Source of the DNA: Streptomyces lavendulae subsp. lavendulae
Lineage (GTDB): Bacteria; Actinomycetota; Actinomycetes; Streptomycetales; Streptomycetaceae
Length of the DNA stretch: 64,000 bases
Assembly (NCBI RefSeq): GCF_002803845.1
Contig: NZ_CP024985.1
Coordinates: forward strand, 8,381,501-8,445,500
Reading direction: 5' to 3'
Both the position numbers and the translations under genes were made by a program. Positions 1-8,960 of the stretch are shown one piece after another. How positions within the stretch are numbered: position 1 is the stretch's first letter; each line of letters begins with the position of its first letter. A model generated the notes under the pieces. It worked only from the letters and a program-made list of their open reading frames with translations. It had not been told where the DNA came from and made no database searches.

Positions 1-223
1 CCCCACCGGTCCCGGACGAGAACCGAACCGGTCAGGGGCGATTCGTACATGAGTTGATTTTCCATGCGGCCCAGTATGCCCGGGGGAAATCCCCGGCCGG
101 TGCCGAAAAAAGGCCCTGACAAGCCGATGGCAAGAGAACGACAAGAATCCGGATCTGCAGATGTTCTCGGATCCCCACGGTTGACGGCCCGTCGCTGCTG
201 CGGACCACCACGGTCGACGCGCC

Positions 224-720
224 CTACAGCGAGTCGGGCCCTTCGAGGCCCATGCCACGCACCAGCTCCAGCATCAGCAGCTCGAACATCGGCTCCTGGT
301 CGGAGAAGACGAGGGGCGAAGTGCCCGAAGACCTCCAGCGCGATCCGGCCGTAGAGCGACCGCCGGCAGCCCACCATCGCGCCGCGGGAAGGTCCACCCC
401 GGTGTCCGCCCGGTAGTCCAGCATCTGCTGCCGCGGGCGCGGATCCATCTCGCCCTCGGCGAGAACGGGGAACGGGCGGTCCGCCCACAGCTGCGCGAAG
501 ACCAGACCCCAGAGGCCGGCGAGCCGCCGCACCCAGGAGCTGGTCAGCTTGCGGTGCGCGTCACCGGCAGCCGTGGCCGGTGTGCCGAACAGCAGGTTGA
601 ATTCGGGCTGGTGCGCTATGGCCCAATGCCGCAGCACACGCACCGGCTCGATCATCCGCATCGCGAAATTGTCCGCGGGATGGGAGAGGGCCGCGGCCTG
701 GAGCTCTTTCACCAGATCGC
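224..720 (-). pseudogene. TetR-family regulator remnant (C-terminal ligand domain)
   Basis: The readable protein matches the C-terminal WHG-type ligand domain of TetR regulators: a helix ending in HWAIAHQPEFNLLFGTP, then a conserved tail MFELLMLELVRGMG. No helix-turn-helix can be read upstream. Near 385 the frame moves to one that reads VGCRRSLYGRIALEVFGHFA, and near 318 it moves back, so two indels break the domain. It lies divergently from the membrane protein at 917, a common regulator/target arrangement, so it probably once controlled that gene. Decay is seen in the sequence; the regulatory link is inference. Confidence 0.6.
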
Positions 721-916
721 AGCCGTCTCGCGTCGCGCAGGGCGAATACGGGAGGGGCAGCCGGAGGAGCCTCCCTTTCGGGACCTCTGGGTTCCGGTGT
801 CCCGTCCCTGTCATTCTTCCGGGGGACGGTTCATCGCTCGGGTATGAGCCGGCCGAGGCCGGGCGTCGTCCTGCCGGGCGACGCGAGACCGGCACGCCCG
901 CAGGCAGCATCAGGAC

Positions 917-1414
917 ATGACGACAACCGACATGCCGAGTGCTTCCGCGGCCGCCGCGCCCGTCTGGGCCCGCCGTGCCGCCCATGCCATCGCCCTGTGC
1001 GCCCTCCCGTCCGGCTTATGGCGCATCGCCATGGCGTCCGGGGTCTACGTCGGCTACAGCGACGAGGTCCTGCGGGACGTCTACGCCATCCCGGGGTGGG
1101 GCATCGCGTACGTTGTCGGTCTGTCCGTCCTCGCCGAACTGGCCGCCCTCTTCCCGCTCCTGCTCGTGAGCGACCGGCAGCGGCTGCTGCGCTCCAGGAC
1201 TCTTGCCGCAGTGGCCTGCACAGCCGCAGCGGTCCTGGTCGCGGTGACGCTGTGGCAGGTGGTGGTCGCGCTGACCGTCGAGAGCCACACGTACCTGTCG
1301 AACGGTCCGGCCCGGGTCGTCTGGGCCTGCTTCTTCGTCCCGCTCGCCGCCATACCCGTGCTGATGACAGCCGTGACCTCCTCGTACATGAAGCGCCGCC
1401 GCGGAATCCGGTGA
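917..1414 (+). CDS. Small integral membrane protein, four predicted helices
   Basis: A 165-residue protein with about four hydrophobic segments: around residues 22-45, 58-80, 92-118 and 128-150. It ends in a basic tail (MKRRRGIR), which suggests a cytoplasmic C-terminus. There is no enzymatic motif and I cannot assign a function. It starts at an ATG preceded by AGGAC. The remnant of a TetR regulator lies divergently upstream, and such pairs often encode a repressor and a membrane protein it controls. Codon use is typical of the window and the frame is intact, so this gene outlived its neighbours. Confidence 0.75.
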   Translation: MTTTDMPSASAAAAPVWARRAAHAIALCALPSGLWRIAMASGVYVGYSDEVLRDVYAIPGWGIAYVVGLSVLAELAALFPLLLVSDRQRLLRSRTLAAVACTAAAVLVAVTLWQVVVALTVESHTYLSNGPARVVWACFFVPLAAIPVLMTAVTSSYMKRRRGIR

Positions 1415-1599
1415 CGGGCGGCCGCCCGCTCCCCGGGCGGACGAGGCCCACACCGTCGCGTGACCGGTGCGGCCCGCCCCCCCCGACCCGGCCTCTCGGA
1501 GAGCGTTCGCGGGGAGATATTTCAGCATTCGCGCCCCCCGCCCCACGCTCGCTACCGTTTGCCGTCACCGCAGGAGCCGATGCGGGCGGGTGATCGGGG

Positions 1600-2501
1600 G
1601 AACGGCGATGGCCGCTGCTGGAGCGCGGGACGCACACCGAGGAGCCCGGCGACCTCCGCGTGGCCGAGAGGCTGCTCAGGCCGCTTGCCGGGGACCCTTC
1701 GGACGCCGGCCCCCACCAGCTGATGTCCCGGCTGGAACTGGGCACGTCCTGCACGCACGGGCCCGGCTGCTGGGTGACGTCACGGACCTGGCCGATGCGG
1801 TCGACCAGTACGAGGTCACCGCGCTGGCGCCCGCCCAGGACATCCGCAGTCGGCTGCACTGCGCCGCCCTGAGGGGCATGAGAGCCGCCGAGCTGGGCGC
1901 CCTGGAACGGTCCCGCACCGCCTTCGACCTGGCGCTGAGCGATTTCGTGCCCAAGCTGACAGGCCGTGCGCTCGGCCGTGAGTCGCAGGAAGCACGGTTG
2001 CGCGAGCTGCCTTCCCTCGCCACCGTGGCCGCGGCGGTATCGATCAGGGCCGGAGAGGTGCAGGAGGCGCTCGTCCGGCTGGAACAGGGGCGTGGCGTTC
2101 TGCTGGCCCAGGCGCTGGAGCTGCGCGGCCGGCACGACGACCTCAGGGTTGCGGACTCCGGGCTCGCCGACCGCTTCGAGCGGGTCTGCGCCGAGCTGGT
2201 GGCAACACACCGCAGCCCGCAGCAGCGCCGGAGGTCGGCGGGCGACTAGGAGCTGGCCGACGAAGTCATCTCCGTGGCATCCGCGTTCCAGCTGTGCGGC
2301 TACCGGCACGTGGTCGGAAGCCTGTGGACGGTCCAGGACGCCATGGGGCCGGTCCTGGCCCGCGCGGTCTACCGCAACCTCGCGGCACCGGACGGCCGCG
2401 GTCCGGCGTATGCCCTGCACCGGGCGGTCGCCGAGCTGCGCGCCCACGGCGACTACGACGACCCGCTGTTCTGGGCGTCGGTCATCCACAGCGGACCGTA
2501 A
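1600..2501 (+). pseudogene. TPR-CHAT domain protein, internally deleted
   Basis: The first part reads as helical repeats typical of the region before a CHAT domain (LERSRTAFDLALSDFVPK, then ALVRLEQGRGVLLAQALELR). It stops at a TAG at 2248, and the same frame resumes with the last part of a caspase-like CHAT domain (ASAFQLCGYRHVVGSLWTVQD to DDPLFWASVIHSG). The roughly 200 residues in between, which should carry the catalytic His and Cys, are missing. CHAT proteins are caspase-like proteases often used in cell-death or defence systems. This copy cannot be active. The start is uncertain because the N-terminus is also degraded. Confidence 0.7.
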
Positions 2502-2526
2502 CGACGAGACGAACGGGGGAAGGGCC

Positions 2527-2897
2527 ATGGAGGAGGACCGTTCGCTGCGCGCGGCATTCTGCGCGGCGATGTCATGGTTGAACGACGTCATGGCGTCCGA
2601 AGGCCGGGGTGACGAACTCCGCTCCGCCGCGCGGGCCGTCCGCGCCGGTACGACGACCGTACGGCAGGCGATCGCCGGACTGGGCATCCCGGAGCACGTG
2701 CTGGCCGGCGCCCGGGTACGACGCGCGGGGAGGGCGGGGGCGACCCTCCCGGACTGGTGCCGCATCCCGCCGGGGAGGCGTACCTGTGCCCCGACGGATG
2801 GTGCGGTCTGAGGGAGATCCGGCAGCCGGGCGGTGCGGTACCGGCCGGCTGGCGCTGCCGGCTGCGGGACCAGCCGCTGCGCGTCCTGGAGGCGTGA
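2527..2897 (+). pseudogene. Small CHAT-associated protein, frameshifted
   Basis: It starts at an ATG after GGGGAAGGGCC and reads MEEDRSLRAAFCAAMSWLNDV, then a helical stretch to about 2720. The original frame then continues one base over as PHPAGEAYLCPDGWCGLREI and ends RVLEA at 2897. One indel near 2725 therefore splits the gene. The C-terminal part has a Cys-Pro-x3-Cys motif that could bind zinc. I do not recognise a named family. Its place between the CHAT remnant and a membrane protein suggests one operon. Confidence 0.5.
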
Positions 2898-2902
2898 GCC
2901 GG

Positions 2903-3729
2903 TGCCCCCCGTACTCGACCAACTCGGTGAGAAACTGGCCGAGAAGTGGGTGTCCGCCCTGGCGCTGCCCGGGCTGCTCCTCGTCGGGGCGAGCGCCTGC
3001 GCCGCCGTCCTCGGCCAGGGTCGTGCCCTCGACGCCGGTCTCCTGATCGAGGAGGCCGGACACTGGGCGACGACCGTGGCGCACTGGCCGGTCGTGGGTC
3101 AGGTCGCGGCGGTGGCGGTGACCCTCCTCGTGGCCGTGGCCATGGGGACGTTCGTCCGCGTGTGCAGCGACGGCGCCGTACGGGTCTGGACGGGGGACTG
3201 GCCGCACGCCGGGCCGGGCTCTGGGGAGACCTGCAGCGGCAGATCGACGGGATCCGCCGCGACAACCCACCGTACGACCGCGACGACGCGCAACTGCGGC
3301 AGATCACGGACCTCACCGCCCGCCGTGACCGGACGGGGCTCTCCTCACCGGCCCGGCCCACGTACACCGGCGACCGGTTCGCCGGGGTGGAGAGCCGCCT
3401 GCGGGGCCAGTACGGCATCGACTTGGCCGCCTGCTGGCCCGGGCTGTGGCTGGTGCTGCCGGAGGAGGTCAGGACGGAGCTGCGGTCCACGCGGGCCCGG
3501 TTCGATGCCGAGGTGGCCGGATCGGTGTGGGCCGGCTGCTACGTGGTGCTCTGCTGCTTCTGGTGGCCGGCCGCCGGGCGGCCGCGGTGCACGCCGGGCT
3601 GGTGGAGGCCGCCGTCGAGTGCACCTGCGGAAACTGGCCGAGGAGGTGGGCATCGCCCTGCCCCCGGGCCCCACCTGGGAGCCCCGTGTGGGCCTCCTCT
3701 TCAGCCGCCTGTTCCGCAAGGGCGCATAG
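2903..3729 (+). pseudogene. Membrane protein of the CHAT operon, frameshifted twice
   Basis: It begins at a GTG (VPPVLDQLGEKLAEKWVSAL) and has two hydrophobic segments near residues 18-36 and 68-92. Around 3195 the coding frame moves to one that reads LWGDLQRQIDGIRRDNPPYD and LAACWPGLWLVLPEEVR. Near 3600 it moves again to finish VHLRKLAEEVGIALPPGP...FRKGA. At least two indels separate these parts. It follows the previous gene by 5 bases. The operon as a whole looks like a decayed CHAT-linked membrane system. Function is unknown. Confidence 0.5.
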
Positions 3730-3820
3730 CCGGTCGCCGTGCAGGCGGATACCGGTGTCGGGCTGCGAGGGCAGTGGCCCTTTCGCTGGTGAGGCGCTGA
3801 TGGCCGAGCGGCCCGCGGGC

Positions 3821-4267
3821 TCAGGCGAGGGCGGTGACCAGCAGGGTGAAGGCGGCGATGATCACGGCGACCCGGACGTAGTGGAAGCGGTCCCAGTGGT
3901 TCATCTGCTGCTTCCAGTCGGCCGGCAGGCCGTCGGCGGTCCACGTCTTGACCCGGTTGTTGATCGGGACGAGCAGCAGGATCGACATGACCACACTGAG
4001 GACCAGCAACGCGGCGGCGGTGACGACCAGGCCGGCGCCGTGGTGGTCACGTCCGGCGACGGCCCAGACCGCGGCGAGGACGAGCGAGCCGACGTACCAG
4101 AACGGCATCACGGCGCCGAGCAGCCGGGCTCCGTGGGTGCGGCCGCGCAGGCCGTTGTCCCCGGGGAGGCCGTTGAGGATCGGGTTGATGAAGAAGGCGA
4201 CGGAGAACTCCACTCCCACCATGACGCCGACGGCCACGGTGGTGAAGACCTCAAGTGCACGGAGCAT
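3821..4267 (-). CDS. DUF1772-family membrane protein
   Basis: A 148-residue protein with four hydrophobic helices. It has the features of the DUF1772/anthrone-oxygenase-like family: the N-terminal FTTVAVGVMVGVEFSVAFFINP, a central INNRVKTW and a conserved NHWDRFHYVRV near the end. The ATG follows a strong AGGAGG. It faces a TetR gene across an 90-bp gap that carries matching inverted repeats, so the TetR protein very probably represses it. The family is mostly uncharacterised; some members act on polyketides or regulate membrane traffic, and nothing here decides between these. Confidence 0.85.
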   Translation of the reverse strand: MLRALEVFTTVAVGVMVGVEFSVAFFINPILNGLPGDNGLRGRTHGARLLGAVMPFWYVGSLVLAAVWAVAGRDHHGAGLVVTAAALLVLSVVMSILLLVPINNRVKTWTADGLPADWKQQMNHWDRFHYVRVAVIIAAFTLLVTALA

Positions 4268-4283
4268 GATGACCCCTCCTGGG

Positions 4284-4351
4284 ATCTAGCGTTGCTAGAT
4301 AGTGAGTCAACGCTAGTGCTACTGCCGCTCGTATGTCTAGCGGTGCTAGGA
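4284..4351. promoter_or_regulatory. TetR-type operators between DUF1772 and tetR genes
   Basis: The intergenic region holds an inverted repeat ATCTAGCGTTGCTAGAT at 4284-4300 and a near copy TCTAGCGGTGCTAGGA at 4336-4351. Between them is an extra half-site (CAACGCTAG, 4308-4316) in inverse orientation. The shared core is CTAGCG-N-TGCTAG. One copy lies just upstream of each start codon, as expected for autoregulation plus repression of the membrane protein. The repeats are visible; binding by the neighbouring TetR protein is inferred. Confidence 0.75.
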
Positions 4352-4358
4352 TCGAATC

Positions 4359-4961
4359 ATGTCGGTACAGGAACGCAAGGAGCGCGAACGGGCGGGCCGC
4401 GAGCGCCTCATCTTGGCGACGGCCCGTGAACTCGCCGAGCAGCAGGGCTGGGACGCGGTCACCACCCGCCGACTCGCCGAGCGCATCGAGTACAGTCAGC
4501 CCGTCCTCTACAGCCACTTCCGCGGCAAGCGCGAGATCATCGGTGCCGTCGCCCTCGAAGGCGCCGCCGAGATGGCCGCGGCGCTGCGGGCCGCGGCCTC
4601 CGCATCGTCCTCCGCCGCGGCCTCCGCCACGGACGGCCCGCGCGCCCGGGTCACCTCCCTCGCCCGCGCCTACCTGGGCTTCGCCGAACGGAACCCGGCG
4701 GTCTACGACGCCATGTTCCAGCTCGACGGCGGCCTGGCGTTCGCGACGGAGGACACCCCGGAGCCTCTGAAGGATGCCTTCGCGGCCCTGCTGGAGCGCC
4801 TCGGCGAGGTCGCCGGGGACGGCGTCAACCCGGCGTTGTTCACCGAGGTGTTCTGGGCGGCCCTGCACGGGCTGGCGACCCTGACCCGGGCGGGACGGCT
4901 GCCGCCGGGTGACGCCGAGCGGAGGGTGGAGTTGCTGGTGGACCGCCTCGCCATGATCTGA
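4359..4961 (+). CDS. TetR-family transcriptional regulator
   Basis: A 200-residue protein. Residues 15-60 form the TetR helix-turn-helix (LAEQQGWDAVTTRRLAERI, then QPVLYSHFRGKREII). The C-terminal ligand domain has the SLARAYLGFAERNPAVYDAMF pattern of a WHG-type domain and an Ala/Ser-rich linker near residues 72-92. The start codon lies eight bases after an operator-like repeat, which suggests autorepression. It diverges from the DUF1772 gene, its probable target. The ligand is unknown. Confidence 0.9.
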   Translation: MSVQERKERERAGRERLILATARELAEQQGWDAVTTRRLAERIEYSQPVLYSHFRGKREIIGAVALEGAAEMAAALRAAASASSSAAASATDGPRARVTSLARAYLGFAERNPAVYDAMFQLDGGLAFATEDTPEPLKDAFAALLERLGEVAGDGVNPALFTEVFWAALHGLATLTRAGRLPPGDAERRVELLVDRLAMI

Positions 4962-5428
4962 CGCACCGTCCGGGCGCTCCGGCGGCCAGGCTCTCGCGGA
5001 CCGGCTGCCGGCCCACTGCACCGGTTCGACCCCTCCCGCCGGCCCGCCCGCGCGGCGCTGCCGCAGAGCCCCCGGCCCCGCACCCTGACGGGGCAACCGC
5101 CTCGGTGGCAACGTTCCAAGGCGCCGTCGAAGGCACGGATGCCTCGGCCGCACCGTCGCGCGACGGGTTGACCGGTCCCTTGTCACCGTCACGGGCTTCC
5201 TGCCGGCCACGCTCCTGCGCACCGAGAGCCAGCTCTGCAGATGGTTGGGCACCGGCTCTCCGGTCCGTGGGGTGACTGCCGACGGCGTGACCGCTTGGAG
5301 CACGGGGCCGGCGGCAACGAGAAACCAGGGCACTGGACCTCTAGGCGCCGTGTACCGCCCGGCCCGGCGCCCAAGGCTCGGCCACCGGTGGACGGAGCCG
5401 GGCGAGGCCGGCCCCGTCCTTGGCGAGG
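4962..5428. other. Non-coding or decayed gap between tetR and the CoiA-like gene
   Basis: I see no credible gene in this 467-bp stretch. Open frames on both strands are low-complexity Arg/Gly/Pro shadows without a ribosome site or a recognisable motif. Confidence 0.5.
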
Positions 5429-6916
5429 TCAGGTGGTGCGGCGGCGCCAGGGCCTGTCGTAGGTGCCCCCGCAGGAAAGGCAGGAGGCGGTGTAGAGGGC
5501 GCTGGCAGGGGTCATCTGCCGGGCGGGCTCCGCCGGGTGGGTCTCGCCCAGGATGACCGCGGTCAGCTGCGGCTCCGTGCAGGAACACCGGCTGCCGGTC
5601 GGACGCGGCCGGCCTGGGCGGGGCTTCCGGGGCGCGGGCACCACCGCCGCGGACGCCGTGCCCGCCGGAGCTGTCGGCGCCGCCGGGAGGTGCTCCATCC
5701 GCCAGCCGCCGACGGGGACCTTGCGGCGGCGGGTGTTTCGGTCGAAACGCTGCTGCTCGGCGGCGGTTTCGAACAGCAGCAGCATCCCCGCCAGCAGCCG
5801 GAACGCCTCCCCCCGTACGAGTCGGGACACCGGGGACAGCACGGCGGCCGGGATGCCGTCCGGGCCTATCAGGGGTGTCCCACCGCCCCACCGCAACTCG
5901 GCAGTGCTCATCCCGACCGTCACCGGTACCTGGTGCTCACGGGCCAGGTACCGGATCGCCTCCTCCACGCCCGGCCGGCGCATCAGCTTCTCTTGCAGCG
6001 CCCGCCCGGTGGGGCCGAGCTCCGTCCGGCGTGCGTACGCCTCGGCGGACGCCGCCCGCTCCAGCGCGGCCCGGCGCGAGGCGGCGTTCTTCCGGTGGAT
6101 GTCGGCCCGCCTGCGCGCCGCCTTCTCCAGGAACCGTGACCGCTCCTCCACGTCCTTGCGCTGCCGCTCCTCTTCCTGCCACAGGTAGACCTCCTCGGCG
6201 GCGATGTACTGCGGCGCCGTCCAGACCTGGGCGAGCTGGCGCTGCGGATAGCGCAGCCGCACCTGCGGGGGGTGCGGGCCGATCCGGCAGGTGAACACCC
6301 AGCGCAGGAATTCGGCGAGGGGCACCCGAGGTACCGGCTCCCAGGCGGCACCGGTGAACTTCACCAGGCCTTCGGCGACCGCGATGCCACCCTCCGCGGC
6401 GACCAGCCGGACCGAGGGGACCGCGCCGAGCCAGGGCGGGCGGGGCCGGTCGCTGAACCAGCAGCAGGTCACGCCATGCGCATCCATCCGCTCCGTGCGG
6501 CCTGTGATCTCCGCTGCGGTGATCGGAGAGAGCTGGGCTTCCAGGGCCATGCGCCACGTTCCGGCCGGATCGGCGGCCAGCACGTCGGCCCGCCAGGAGC
6601 CGTCCGGTGCCCGGACCTCCAACTCGGCGTGTGCTCCGGCCTGCCGGGCCGCGCTGGCCAGCTCCAGCTTGAGGAGGTGATGGGCCTCGGACTCGCCCTG
6701 GCGGGCGATCTCGCAGTCGGGGGCGTGCGGCGCGTGCGCGAAGAACCGCAGGCCCCGCTCGGAGGTCTTCGCGTACATCGAATGCCCGCACTCGGCACAG
6801 GAGACCGGCGCGGCCGGCCTGACCTTCCACACCGCCTCCCACGCCTGCCCGCACCCCAGATCCGGCAGGTGCGCGAACACGGTTCCCCACTCGGCGTGCA
6901 CGGCCCGGAAAGCCAT
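5429..6916 (-). CDS. CoiA-like nuclease with zinc-binding ends
   Basis: A 495-residue protein from the ATG at 6916, which has GGGAGGG just upstream; an in-frame ATG at 6931 is less well placed. Residues 40-68 hold Cys40, Cys43 and Cys68 in an arrangement like a zinc ribbon. The CoiA-like restriction-fold nuclease follows: E77, H79-H80 and K83, then R109-A-D111, then E126-A-Q128. The middle (about 235-300) is a charged helical segment rich in Arg and Glu. The C-terminus has a second possible zinc site (CSCTEP ... CLSCGG). In Firmicutes, CoiA supports natural transformation. In actinomycetes these proteins are orphans and might act in DNA processing or defence. No competence genes are nearby. 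The nuclease call is good; its role is unknown. Confidence 0.8.
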   Translation of the reverse strand: MAFRAVHAEWGTVFAHLPDLGCGQAWEAVWKVRPAAPVSCAECGHSMYAKTSERGLRFFAHAPHAPDCEIARQGESEAHHLLKLELASAARQAGAHAELEVRAPDGSWRADVLAADPAGTWRMALEAQLSPITAAEITGRTERMDAHGVTCCWFSDRPRPPWLGAVPSVRLVAAEGGIAVAEGLVKFTGAAWEPVPRVPLAEFLRWVFTCRIGPHPPQVRLRYPQRQLAQVWTAPQYIAAEEVYLWQEEERQRKDVEERSRFLEKAARRRADIHRKNAASRRAALERAASAEAYARRTELGPTGRALQEKLMRRPGVEEAIRYLAREHQVPVTVGMSTAELRWGGGTPLIGPDGIPAAVLSPVSRLVRGEAFRLLAGMLLLFETAAEQQRFDRNTRRRKVPVGGWRMEHLPAAPTAPAGTASAAVVPAPRKPRPGRPRPTGSRCSCTEPQLTAVILGETHPAEPARQMTPASALYTASCLSCGGTYDRPWRRRTT

Positions 6917-7117
6917 CCGCCCTCCCCCCATCGGTGATCACTTCAGAGTTTCGCGGCCTGCGCTGACAGCCGGTACCGCTGGTTTCGGACGAGCGGCCGG
7001 AAATGGACCGGGCACTTCCTGAGCTGTGCGGTAACGCCGGCCGTTGGGGCATTCCGGCATGCCGGCGTCCCCGCTCGCGGGCGGGGCCGGTTGTGGGAGC
7101 GGCCGAAGGGTCGGGGC

Positions 7118-7399
7118 TCAAAGGCCGCGGATGGCCTCGGCCAGGTCGGGGCCGTAGGAGGACCAGCAGGCGACCGACCCGTCGGTGTCCAGTTGCCCCA
7201 TGTACCACTCTCCGGCGTGGAGCACGAGGCACAGGTCGTGGAAGCCGAGGATGACCTCAGGCTGGAGGGTCGTGTAGTCGCTCCGGCCGGGACCCTCGAC
7301 GACTACGAGCCTGTCGAGGGAGAGCGGCGTGGCGCTTCGATCGTGCGAGAGAGCGCGGATCTGCTCGATCGTCCATCCGGTGGGGAGGTGTGAGGTCAC
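7118..7399 (-). CDS. Hypothetical 93-residue protein
   Basis: A short, intact protein (MTSHLPTGWTIEQIRALSHD ...) with a balanced composition, tryptophans near both ends and no signal or membrane segment. It reads like a small soluble alpha/beta domain of the immunity or SMI1-like size class, but I see no decisive motif. It stands alone, about 200 bp upstream of the CoiA-like gene in transcription order. Function unknown. Confidence 0.6.
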   Translation of the reverse strand: MTSHLPTGWTIEQIRALSHDRSATPLSLDRLVVVEGPGRSDYTTLQPEVILGFHDLCLVLHAGEWYMGQLDTDGSVACWSSYGPDLAEAIRGL

Positions 7400-7724
7400 T
7401 GTCGCATTATCTCAACTGGAGCCCGCTCAAAGCCAGTTGTCGGTGACTGCGATCGGCGCTGTTGCCTCGGAGCGGACCAGCGCGACGCGGACACCTCCGC
7501 CGCGCGCCGACGACTGGAGGGCTGAGTGCGCGAGTGCGCGAGTGCGCGAGTGCCGGCGATCTCGCCTGTGCGCTTGGCGCGTTCTCCGCATCAGGAGTCG
7601 TCTTCGCCGCGTGGTCGCCGTGCCAGTTGCGCAGAGCCGTCTTGCCGCAGGCGGCCCGTGAGTGGCCGAAGGCTGTCGGCTCGCGGCCCTCCTGACGATG
7701 ATGGAGGGCCGCGCCGTCATGCGG
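7400..7724. other. Intergenic stretch with a short tandem repeat
   Basis: No convincing gene. Frames on both strands are Arg/Ala/Ser-rich shadows. The one visible structure is the tandem GAGTGCGC repeat listed separately. Confidence 0.5.
7524..7553 (+). repeat. Tandem repeat of GAGTGCGC, 3.75 copies
   Basis: The 8-base unit GAGTGCGC is repeated without a break from 7524 to 7553. The length is not a multiple of three per unit, so it would shift frame if coding. It looks like a slippage-prone microsatellite in non-coding DNA. Confidence 0.9.
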
Positions 7725-8459
7725 TCAGGAGGACTGGGTCGGCCGCGTGGCGCCCGGTACCGGGCCGACGAAGGCCGGGTTGCCTTGCCAGGCGGGTTCC
7801 ATGGGCTGGATGTCGACAACCGTCACGCCGGTGCCGGGCCGCTGCTCGCCGATCAGTTCGCCGCGGTGCTGGATGACGAACGGGACGGTGAGGCGTTCGG
7901 CGTAGACGGCGTCGTTGACGTAGACGTCCTCGGTGTAGTCGTAGCGGGCCGAGGACCAGCACGCTTCGCATCCGGCTTCGGGCTTGCCCTCGTACGTCCA
8001 CCGCAGGGTGACCCGATAGGTGATGGGGTCGTTGCTGTCGGAACTGGAGGTGAAGACGAGCTTGCCACGCCCGGTGCGGTGGTCGGTGGCGCACATGCCG
8101 AGGGTGACGGTGCCGTACCCGGGGACGCTCTCGGGGGTGGGGAGCTGGGGGACGGGCTGAGTGCAGCCGGGTGCCGGGGTGACGCCGCCGGTGGGTCCCG
8201 TGGTGGGGGAGCCGCCTGGAGCGGGGGTGCTCGACGGAATGGCCGTGGGGGCGGCGGTCGGCATGACCGTGGGGCCGGTGGTCGGTGGGACGGACGGGAT
8301 TCTGGTGGGGGAGACCGACGGTCCACTGGTGGGCGAGGCGGTGGGTACGGGGCCGGGGGCGTCGTCTGCGTTGACGGGCCCGGCGAATAAGGCGAGGACG
8401 GCGGCCGCGCAGGTGGCGACGGCGGCGGCCGGTATCAGCTTGCGGTGCACGGGTTCCAT
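7725..8459 (-). CDS. Secreted protein with Pro/Thr/Ser-rich stalk
   Basis: A 244-residue protein. Residues 1-31 form a Sec signal peptide (basic start, Ala/Val-rich core, likely cleavage after VNA). Residues about 35-95 are a stalk of repeating TPS/PTAAPT-like units, common in cell-wall proteins of Streptomyces. The C-terminal domain (about 100-244) contains four cysteines (CTQ, GMC, GCEAC) that may form disulfides, and beta-rich segments such as ITYRVTLRWTYEG. No catalytic motif is visible and there is no sorting signal or lipobox. It probably acts outside the cell or bound to the wall; function unknown. Confidence 0.75.
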   Translation of the reverse strand: MEPVHRKLIPAAAVATCAAAVLALFAGPVNADDAPGPVPTASPTSGPSVSPTRIPSVPPTTGPTVMPTAAPTAIPSSTPAPGGSPTTGPTGGVTPAPGCTQPVPQLPTPESVPGYGTVTLGMCATDHRTGRGKLVFTSSSDSNDPITYRVTLRWTYEGKPEAGCEACWSSARYDYTEDVYVNDAVYAERLTVPFVIQHRGELIGEQRPGTGVTVVDIQPMEPAWQGNPAFVGPVPGATRPTQSS

Positions 8460-8690
8460 TCGGGTGGGTATGTCACCCGCCCCGGGCGGGGCGGGGAGAT
8501 CTCGGTCTGCGGGCCTGCTGTTCCGGAGTGGTGATGGGCGACACTGAATCTTTCATGGATCGGTGACGAGGGCATCGACCAGGTTGCCGGGCACGTAGCC
8601 GGTGGGGGAGGCAGCCGGCCTGGCCGGTGGCCCGGCTCCGGGCGCCGAGCCCGTACCGTGAGGGTGGCGCGGGCAGCGGAACGCGGCCGA

Positions 8691-8960
8691 CGCGCTGCGT
8701 GCGCGGATCGGCCAGGGCGTCGCCACCGCACTGGGCTCGATCTTCGGCGCGTTCATGACCACGACCTACGCCGAGAACGTCGGCCTGGTCGCGCCCAGCC
8801 GGATCCGCAGCCGCTACGCGGTCACCTGCTGCGGCACGATCCTGATGCTGAGGGGCTTCGTACCGGTACTCGCCTCACTTGTCGCCCCGGTGCCCTGCCG
8901 TCCTGGGCGGCGCGGGAGTGGTCTTCTTCGGACGCACGCGGGCCCGCTACCCGGATGGTC
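8691..8960 (+). pseudogene. NCS2 nucleobase permease remnant
   Basis: The frame reads GVATALGSIFGAFMTTTYAENVGLV, which matches the conserved segment of uracil/xanthine permeases (usual form GxFPNTTFAENVGLV). A helix follows, and near 8890 the frame shifts to AVLGGAGVVFFGRTRA. Both ends of the transporter, about 350 residues, are absent. It is a remnant fused by deletion to the protease remnant downstream. Confidence 0.6.

Noticed and set aside
831..2765. A 644-residue minus-strand open frame across the CHAT region
   Set aside because: Its product is low-complexity Arg/Pro/Gly sequence and changes character with each broken gene on the plus strand, so it is a shadow.
7524..7553. Possible CRISPR-like repeat
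   Set aside because: It is a contiguous 8-bp tandem repeat with no spacers; no CRISPR array or cas gene was seen in the window.
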